DNA of 8,290 bases from an uncultured Clostridium sp. (GTDB lineage Bacteria > Bacillota > Clostridia > Lachnospirales > Lachnospiraceae): NCBI GenBank assembly GCA_902464345.1, contig CABQJA010000093.1:1-8290 (forward strand). Direction: 5' to 3'. Each line of letters starts with the position of its first letter. Position 1 is the first letter of the stretch. Shown here piece after piece: positions 1 to 4,803 of the stretch. The notes beneath the pieces are model-generated. The model had not been told where the DNA came from. It did no database searches and was given only the letters and a program-made list of their open reading frames with translations. Made by a program: the position numbers and the translations under genes.

Positions 1-40
1 CTACAAGATATTACAAGATATGACAAGATTTAACAATGTT
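1..40. repeat. Four 10-bp tandem units upstream of operon promoter
   Basis: Four consecutive 10-bp units occupy 1-10, 11-20, 21-30 and 31-40. The first three share the core ACAAGAT (3-9, 13-19, 23-29); the fourth is degenerate (ACAATGT, 33-39). The period matches about one helical turn, so all copies face the same side of the DNA, and the array ends where a -35 element would lie. I infer an activator-binding array. The array may continue beyond the left edge. Chance AT-rich repetition is the alternative. Confidence 0.6.
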
Positions 41-64
41 TTTACGTCAAAAAAGTATTATAAT
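36..64 (+). promoter_or_regulatory. Probable operon promoter with perfect -10 and weak -35
   Basis: A perfect TATAAT lies at 59-64. At 17-bp spacing the -35 position (36-41, ATGTTT) matches poorly. TTAACA at 30-35 is a good -35 sequence but lies 23 bp away, which is too far. A start of transcription near 70-72 would leave a leader of about 28 nt before the ATG at 99. The weak -35 next to the tandem repeats suggests an activator-dependent promoter. This is inference from spacing only. Confidence 0.55.
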
Positions 65-70
65 CTTGAC
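46..70. promoter_or_regulatory. Possible operator: GTCAA/TTGAC inverted repeat over the -10
   Basis: GTCAA at 46-50 and TTGAC at 66-70 form a 5-bp inverted repeat with a 15-nt spacer, and TATAAT (59-64) lies inside it. A dimeric repressor bound here would block the promoter. The arms are short and AT-rich surroundings make chance occurrence likely, so this is only a candidate. Confidence 0.25.
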
Positions 71-98
71 ACGATAAGAGAGTCGCAGAGGTGGTTTT

Positions 99-494
99 AT
101 GCAGAAATACTATAAATACCAATATCGCTTTAATGCCACACACAGCTTTGATTACCGAAGGGAACATGAGCATCAGCATACCTTTACGATCACGATTTAT
201 GTCAGTCGCGATGAACAGGCCGAGCAGATCATGTTCTATGATATAGACCGGGTGGTCCAGAAATATCTGGAGCCCTATGACCACTGTGTATTAAATGACC
301 AGCCTGCATTTGAGCATCTGGTTCCCAATATTGAGAATATGGGCAACGTCTTTTATGAGGATTTAAAGACCTGCCTTGCTGAAATCGGAGTGCATTTATA
401 CCAGTTAGATATTTATGAGAATCCACTTAGTATTTATGAGGTATCCAGTCGGATCCATTTACCGGCTGCTTACTCCGTTCTTAAACAACAATAG
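99..494 (+). CDS. Small PTPS/QueD-fold protein lacking the catalytic cysteine
   Basis: This 131-residue soluble protein has the length and motif order of the 6-pyruvoyl-tetrahydropterin synthase / 6-carboxytetrahydropterin synthase (QueD) family. His15 (in NATHSF) and His25/His27 (in HEHQHTF) match the three zinc ligands. Asp61-His62 in YDHCVLND matches the family DH..LN motif, and Glu107 in YENP matches the pterin-anchoring glutamate. The catalytic cysteine expected four residues before the HxH motif is absent (Arg21 there), so ordinary QueD or PTPS chemistry is doubtful. The ATG at 99 follows AGAGGTGG (87-94). It is the first gene of the operon, 20 nt before the cargo gene. No other queuosine or folate gene is nearby. 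I infer a binding, regulatory or altered-chemistry role in the exosortase cluster; the ligand is unknown. Confidence 0.8.
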   Translation: MQKYYKYQYRFNATHSFDYRREHEHQHTFTITIYVSRDEQAEQIMFYDIDRVVQKYLEPYDHCVLNDQPAFEHLVPNIENMGNVFYEDLKTCLAEIGVHLYQLDIYENPLSIYEVSSRIHLPAAYSVLKQQ

Positions 495-497
495 CTC

Positions 498-506
498 AGG
501 AAGGAG
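498..506 (+). promoter_or_regulatory. Ribosome binding site fixing the cargo start at 515
   Basis: AGGAAGGAG is a near-perfect Shine-Dalgarno sequence eight nt before the ATG at 515. The in-frame GTG at 506 lies at the end of this site and cannot be its start. Confidence 0.85.
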
Positions 507-514
507 TGTTTACT

Positions 515-1762
515 ATGAAACAGACGAATCATAAGAAAGTATCTGCTTTCGCATACCTGCTCAGTTTTATTTTTGTAGTCAGCATGAGCCTTGGCACCCT
601 TGTATACGGTGCAGATAATACCATTCAGACTGAGAAAGGTACCCTGACCGCTTCTGCGGACGATACTTATCTGTATCTGACCTATGAGGGGCCATGGGAT
701 TATAATATTCAGGAGCGTATTGGCATCTCCGTTAACGGAACCGCCGTCAGCGGTCAGTACGGAGACATTATCTTAAATACGGGGAATACCAGTGAGAGCC
801 AGTCCCTGCAGGTACGTGATTCCTGGTGGAGTCCGATTTCCGGTGCGTCCGGTACTGTCCAGAACAGCGGGGCAGTGAACGGTACCTATACAACCACCAC
901 ATGGAAGCTTCAGATTCCGATTTCCACCTACGGAACCTCGATCGATACACTTGGTGTCACATGGCAGAATCAGACCTTAACCGTCACCCCTTCTGCGGAC
1001 AGTTCTTCGGATACGACCCAAGCTACGACGACTGAGGATACCACCTCTACCGAAGATACAGCCGCAGGTTCTTCTGCGACAACCGAAGCACCCGCTACGG
1101 ATTCCTCCACAGAGGCTTCCACCAGCGATCCGACACAGGTCGATTCCGGCCTGGTCATTGACGGCTATTACGATGACTGGAAATCTTATCCGATCACTGA
1201 GATTACGTATACTTCCAATAACACAAAAAGTATCCATGTCGGTCAGATCTATACGGATGGAGAAAAGGTATATGTACACTTTGCCATGAATGACCTGTAT
1301 ACCACACAGATGCAGATTCAGCAGATGACCCTGACCATAAACGGACAGTCCTTTGCTCTCGGTGTTTATCCGGTAAAAGAGGATCATTCCATTGACTGGG
1401 ATTTCTACAATAACGAGATGCGTTCCCTGCCGAACGGAATCTATAAGAATTTAGGTGTGATCATTAACTATACACAGTATTGTGACAGCGAGGCTGCCAT
1501 GACAATCTATGATTCCACCCATCAGCCGGATACCAAGGGTGATGAGCTGGAATTTGCATTCAGCCTGAAAGACTTCCAGCGGATTACCGGTCTGAGCACC
1601 GATCAGATCAGCTCCATTACGATCGTAAATCCGAACATCGGTAGTCAGGGTGTGACCTGGGCAGGTACTTCTACTGCACCATGGATCGGCGTTGCAGCGG
1701 CAGTTGTTTTATGTATCGCCGGCTTCTATACCTACAAGCATAAAAAGGAAACACGCGTATGA
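515..1762 (+). CDS. Secreted surface protein with Firmicu-CTERM sorting signal (exosortase cargo)
   Basis: The 415-residue product starts at the ATG at 515, set by AGGAAGGAG. Residues 1-33 look like a Sec signal peptide: basic KK at 7-8, a hydrophobic core at 11-31, likely cleavage after YGA. Residues 34-157 form a beta-rich region. Residues 158-210 are a Ser/Thr/Asp/Glu-rich linker, a typical site for O-glycosylation or wall spanning. From 214 (IDGYYDDW) a second beta-rich domain begins, resembling CBM9/DOMON-like sandwiches. The C-terminus has the three-part sorting signal: GTSTAPWIG (384-392), a hydrophobic helix to about 406, then a basic tail KHKK. The stop overlaps the exosortase start (ATGA), so the two are probably translationally coupled, and this is the likely XrtG substrate. 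No LPXTG motif is present. Its biological activity is unknown. Confidence 0.85.
   Translation: MKQTNHKKVSAFAYLLSFIFVVSMSLGTLVYGADNTIQTEKGTLTASADDTYLYLTYEGPWDYNIQERIGISVNGTAVSGQYGDIILNTGNTSESQSLQVRDSWWSPISGASGTVQNSGAVNGTYTTTTWKLQIPISTYGTSIDTLGVTWQNQTLTVTPSADSSSDTTQATTTEDTTSTEDTAAGSSATTEAPATDSSTEASTSDPTQVDSGLVIDGYYDDWKSYPITEITYTSNNTKSIHVGQIYTDGEKVYVHFAMNDLYTTQMQIQQMTLTINGQSFALGVYPVKEDHSIDWDFYNNEMRSLPNGIYKNLGVIINYTQYCDSEAAMTIYDSTHQPDTKGDELEFAFSLKDFQRITGLSTDQISSITIVNPNIGSQGVTWAGTSTAPWIGVAAAVVLCIAGFYTYKHKKETRV
986..1144 (+). other. Ser/Thr-rich low-complexity linker in the cargo protein
   Basis: Codons for residues 158-210 encode almost only Ser, Thr, Ala, Asp, Glu and Pro. The segment separates the two beta-rich domains. 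Such linkers are common O-glycosylation substrates, which is suggestive given two glycosyltransferase-like neighbours. Glycosylation here is inference. Confidence 0.75.
1661..1759 (+). other. Firmicu-CTERM-type C-terminal sorting signal
   Basis: Residues 383-415 of the cargo carry a short motif (AGTSTAPWIG), a TM helix of about 16 residues and a basic tail ending KHKKETRV. This architecture (motif, helix, positive cluster at the extreme C-terminus) is the exosortase substrate design, and the APWIG form fits the signal described for Firmicutes with XrtG (TIGR04145, from memory). Cleavage or transfer probably occurs near the motif. The exact bond cannot be read from the sequence. Confidence 0.8.
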
Positions 1763-2355
1763 TTAACTGGATTGTTGTCCTGATCGCCATTGTATGGGTC
1801 TATGCCCTTTCGGTTCTGAAACGGGCCAAGCTGGACTTCTGGTATTTTACCGTAGGAAGTGCCGGTCTGTTTATCATTGCCATCGTAACACTGCAGCCGG
1901 TTCTGCTTATGCCAATGCAGAATGCAATTGCTGCCGTGTCCGGCCTGTTCGGCGAGTTAACCGGGACGTATTCCTCTTATTTTGAAAAGGGACTGCTGTT
2001 TATTGCCCATGGGACAACCAGCATCTCCCTGTATATTGATTTTGAATGTTCCGGAATCATTGAAACCTTTGCATTTCTTTCTCTGCTCTGGTTTTTCCCT
2101 GCTTACCAGTTTTATGAAAAGATCGCGGTAAGCATTGTAGGTGCTTTGGGAATTTTTCTGGCAAATGTATTACGGATTTTTATTATCTGCCAGATGATTT
2201 ACTGGGGTGGACAGGATATGTATTTCTTTGCTCACTCATTTGTTGGGAGATTAGTATTTTATGCCTGTACCATCGCCCTGTATTTCTATGTATTCACGCG
2301 GGCACAGGTAGTCAGACAGAAGGTAGGTGCTTTCCGATATGACAATCATCAATGA
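1759..2355 (+). CDS. xrtG: Exosortase family protein XrtG
   Basis: This 198-residue, multi-TM protein (about six hydrophobic segments) has the exosortase/archaeosortase active-site set: Cys97 in FECSG, Arg139 in ANVLRI and His159 in FAHSFVG, in the usual order and spacing near the outer membrane face. Exosortases are membrane transpeptidase-like enzymes that recognise C-terminal PEP-CTERM-type signals. The small size and the neighbours (GT2, PTPS-related proteins, Firmicu-CTERM cargo) point to the Gram-positive XrtG clade (TIGR03110, from memory). The start ATG overlaps the cargo stop by 4 nt, and the 3' end overlaps the glycosyltransferase by 17 nt. All three catalytic residues are present, so the enzyme looks active. 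Its reaction product (lipid, glycan or simple cleavage) is not known. Confidence 0.9.
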   Translation: MINWIVVLIAIVWVYALSVLKRAKLDFWYFTVGSAGLFIIAIVTLQPVLLMPMQNAIAAVSGLFGELTGTYSSYFEKGLLFIAHGTTSISLYIDFECSGIIETFAFLSLLWFFPAYQFYEKIAVSIVGALGIFLANVLRIFIICQMIYWGGQDMYFFAHSFVGRLVFYACTIALYFYVFTRAQVVRQKVGAFRYDNHQ

Positions 2356-3718
2356 TTTTCTGCATAGCTCCATTCTGTTTTGGATGGCCTGGGTCATTAT
2401 TCCGATCATTATGGAGATCATACCCACAATTGTAGATTTCTTTATCCTGCTGAAACGCAGGATTTTTCATAAAAAAGAATTGAAACTGGAATACTGTCCG
2501 GAGATCACCCTGATCATTCCGGTTTATAATTCTGCCAAGACTCTTTATTCCTGTATCAAATCTGTCAATGATTCCACCTATGACAGCAAGCTGATCTATA
2601 TTATGCTGGTCAATAATCAGAGTACGGATAACAGCTTCGAGGTCTTCTGCCAATGTCAGAAGGATTTCCCGGAGCTGACCATCAACTGGATGAACTCCCA
2701 GCAGGGAAAATCAAAGGCATTGAATCTGGCATTGTTTAACAGCTACGGAAAATACATTATCCATATCGACAGCGACGGTATGCTCCATCCGGATGCCCTT
2801 TACAACATGGTACGCCAGTTTGAGCAGGAGACCGATATCGACTGTCTGACCGGTACGATCATGACCAATCCGGAGCTTATCGACAGCAGCAAGCCGTTTC
2901 CGAAGCGTCTGCTCCGGAAGCTGGAGTTTTTTGAATACTGTCAGGCATTTCTGGCAGGTCGAAACTTCCAGTCAGAATTTAACAGCATTTTCACCCTGTC
3001 CGGTGCCTTCTCGGCATTCCGGAAATCTGCGATCCTGAAAACGCAGTTATACAATACCGATACAATCTGTGAAGATACACATGTTACCTTCCAGATCCGG
3101 GATATGTTAAAGGAGCGGGTTGCACTTTGTGATGATGCGTATTTCTTTGTAGATCCGATCGAGGATCTGAATCAGTTATATATCCAGCGGCAGCGCTGGC
3201 AGCGTGGTGAGATCGAGGTCATGCATATGTTCCGCCAGAACCGGATGCGATTCGGTAAGGGCTTTGTCACAGACTTCGTAGTACGGCTTCTGATGTATGA
3301 TCATACCTTCGCATTCCCGCGAATGATCTGGTACTTTGCCTTAATCTGTCTGGCATTTATCAATTACCCGGTCAAGCTGATCATTGAGTCCGTAATATTA
3401 ATGTACATTTTATATGTATTTGCTACTTTTTTACTGTATATCTGTATCATTCTCTTTCTCTCGAAGGAGAAAAAACTACGACGCTATTATGCCCGGAAAT
3501 GGTATCTGGTAGTGCTCCTGCCGCTTTATAATTTTATGGTATTCTGGTTCCGGTTTGCCGGTATTATCAATGCCATCAAGGGTACACAGAGCTGGCGGAT
3601 GCGTAATTTCAGAGAGGAGCGTCAGGCATGTGCTGCGATCATCCGGAAGGATTTTCAGGGTGCGGCAGATGTCATTCAAAAATGGAAAGCAGAGGTGAAC
3701 ACCAATGAAGAAGAATAG
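2339..3718 (+). CDS. Membrane family 2 glycosyltransferase, XrtG-system associated
   Basis: The 459-residue protein has a membrane segment at about 11-38, a cytoplasmic GT-A domain (about 54-300) and three or more C-terminal TM segments (about 325-345, 346-374, 388-413), as in processive or cellulose-synthase-like GT2 enzymes. Visible motifs are PVYN (61-64), GKSKALN (123-129), the DSD metal/nucleotide motif (144-146), the catalytic-base ED (245-246) and QRQRW (283-287, the QxxRW motif). It matches the exosortase-G-associated glycosyltransferase family (TIGR03111, from memory). I chose the ATG at 2339, with AGG at 2325-2327 and an imperfect ribosome site, over the GTG at 2327, which lies too close to AGAAGG. 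It likely transfers a sugar from a nucleotide donor to a lipid or growing glycan. Donor and acceptor are unknown. Confidence 0.88.
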   Translation: MTIINDFLHSSILFWMAWVIIPIIMEIIPTIVDFFILLKRRIFHKKELKLEYCPEITLIIPVYNSAKTLYSCIKSVNDSTYDSKLIYIMLVNNQSTDNSFEVFCQCQKDFPELTINWMNSQQGKSKALNLALFNSYGKYIIHIDSDGMLHPDALYNMVRQFEQETDIDCLTGTIMTNPELIDSSKPFPKRLLRKLEFFEYCQAFLAGRNFQSEFNSIFTLSGAFSAFRKSAILKTQLYNTDTICEDTHVTFQIRDMLKERVALCDDAYFFVDPIEDLNQLYIQRQRWQRGEIEVMHMFRQNRMRFGKGFVTDFVVRLLMYDHTFAFPRMIWYFALICLAFINYPVKLIIESVILMYILYVFATFLLYICIILFLSKEKKLRRYYARKWYLVVLLPLYNFMVFWFRFAGIINAIKGTQSWRMRNFREERQACAAIIRKDFQGAADVIQKWKAEVNTNEEE

Positions 3719-4799
3719 ATCCGGTTTAAAATGGTTTCAGCAGCCGGGAAAACGATTGACCGTTATCCTGATCCTGTGTGCGGTCTGCGTCAGCATCTTT
3801 CTCGGATTATATGTCCTGATCATCAACAGCATTTCACGGGATTATATCACAACCGGCAGCAATACCCAACAACAATACTCCAATCAGCTGGCAGATGCCT
3901 TAAACTCCATGTGCGAGCTGGGTGCATCCGAGACAGAGCTTCAGGACTACATGGCTCACTCTGTACCGGCCTCCGGAAGCAGCTGGGCATTCCTGATCAA
4001 GAACAATACCGTTATCTTTGCAAAGAATCCGTCTACGACCGAAACTCTGCAGGAATTAAAGGATCGTGCCGCTTTCCTGAAGCACCTGAAGGAGCAGGAT
4101 GCCATTGTCACCGTTGACAATTTCTATGTAGAAAATGATTCCTATACCGCAGGCATTATCACGGATGAAGCCCAGTATCTGGAGCAAATCCATACCCATG
4201 AAGTATATTTGAGTATTTTATTTGCTACACTTACTTTAATCTCCATCAGCGCCATCACTGCACTTACCGGTGCCTGGACAGGAAGTGACCGAAAACAGGC
4301 CGCTATCCGTACCGAGCTGCTAAAGCGCAATAAGGAGTTTGAAGCCCTAGAACATACGTCATCCGCTGATTCTTCCGCGGACGGCTCCGGCAGTACACCG
4401 GTTGTTATTCATCATCGTGGCAAGAGTAATCTATATAAACAGTATAAGTTCAAGTTCTATCTGAATGCACGTCATGCTATCTATATTGACGGTGTTCTGG
4501 GAGCCATGCATCCGCATACCTGGGAGATTACGCTGCACGTTATCAAAATGCAGCATGATTTTGTACAGTTCGGTGATCTGGAAAAGAAAATCGAAGCCTT
4601 TATGCAGCAATATCAGGATCAGGAATTAAACAACATCCCTCCGTTTGATGTCATAAATCCAACCCTGGAGAACTGCTGCGATTATTTCAAAGAACAGATC
4701 AGCCGGATCCTGGAGGAAGCCGGCTGGCTCTTCCTGATGATCGAAATGAGCGAGACACCGTCCCGCTCCTATGTAATCAGTATGATAGATGAGGAATAA
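3705..4799 (+). CDS. Two-TM protein: Cache-like ectodomain plus cytoplasmic PTPS-like domain
   Basis: The 364-residue product starts at the ATG at 3705, behind AGAGGTG (3691-3697), overlapping the glycosyltransferase by 14 nt. Topology: basic N-terminus, TM1 about 18-40, extracytoplasmic region about 41-165, TM2 about 166-188, a charged then Ser-rich linker, and a PTPS/QueD-like domain about 243-364. The ectodomain segment SSWAFLIKNNTVIFAKN recalls Cache/PAS sensor folds. The PTPS domain keeps His257 (ARH), His269 and His271 (HPHTWEI), NPTLEN (318-323) and Glu350 (ETP). The catalytic Cys is missing, and the DH motif is Asp305-Gln306. It corresponds to the XrtG-associated PTPS-related family (TIGR03112, from memory). 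I infer a transmembrane sensor or scaffold whose cytoplasmic part binds metal and perhaps a pterin-like ligand. No enzymatic activity is established. Confidence 0.82.
   Translation: MKKNRSGLKWFQQPGKRLTVILILCAVCVSIFLGLYVLIINSISRDYITTGSNTQQQYSNQLADALNSMCELGASETELQDYMAHSVPASGSSWAFLIKNNTVIFAKNPSTTETLQELKDRAAFLKHLKEQDAIVTVDNFYVENDSYTAGIITDEAQYLEQIHTHEVYLSILFATLTLISISAITALTGAWTGSDRKQAAIRTELLKRNKEFEALEHTSSADSSADGSGSTPVVIHHRGKSNLYKQYKFKFYLNARHAIYIDGVLGAMHPHTWEITLHVIKMQHDFVQFGDLEKKIEAFMQQYQDQELNNIPPFDVINPTLENCCDYFKEQISRILEEAGWLFLMIEMSETPSRSYVISMIDEE
4791..4796 (+). promoter_or_regulatory. Ribosome binding site fixing the last operon gene at 4804
   Basis: GAGGAA lies seven nt before the ATG at 4804 and inside the last codons of the preceding gene. 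The in-frame ATG at 4789 sits upstream of it and has no comparable site, so 4804 is preferred. Confidence 0.75.
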
Positions 4800-4803
4800 A
4801 CAT

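Noticed and set aside
66..71. Perfect TTGACA -35 box
   Set aside because: At 17 bp downstream the sequence is AGGTGG, the ribosome binding site, with no usable -10; it also lies downstream of the better TATAAT.
42..284. 80-codon - strand frame over the promoter and first gene
   Set aside because: It is antisense to conserved PTPS motifs and has no recognisable features.
99..494. Authentic queuosine-pathway QueD
   Set aside because: The catalytic Cys is absent and no queC, queE or queF-like gene is nearby; the context is exosortase-related.
977..1387. 136-codon antisense open frame under the cargo gene, and a 62-codon one at 970-1158
   Set aside because: They are mirror images of the biased Ser/Thr codons of the cargo, show no ribosome site or family motif, and lie under a well-supported gene.
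1661..1759. Classical LPXTG sortase signal in the cargo
   Set aside because: No LPXTG-like motif; the APWIG motif, helix and basic tail beside an exosortase fit a CTERM signal better.
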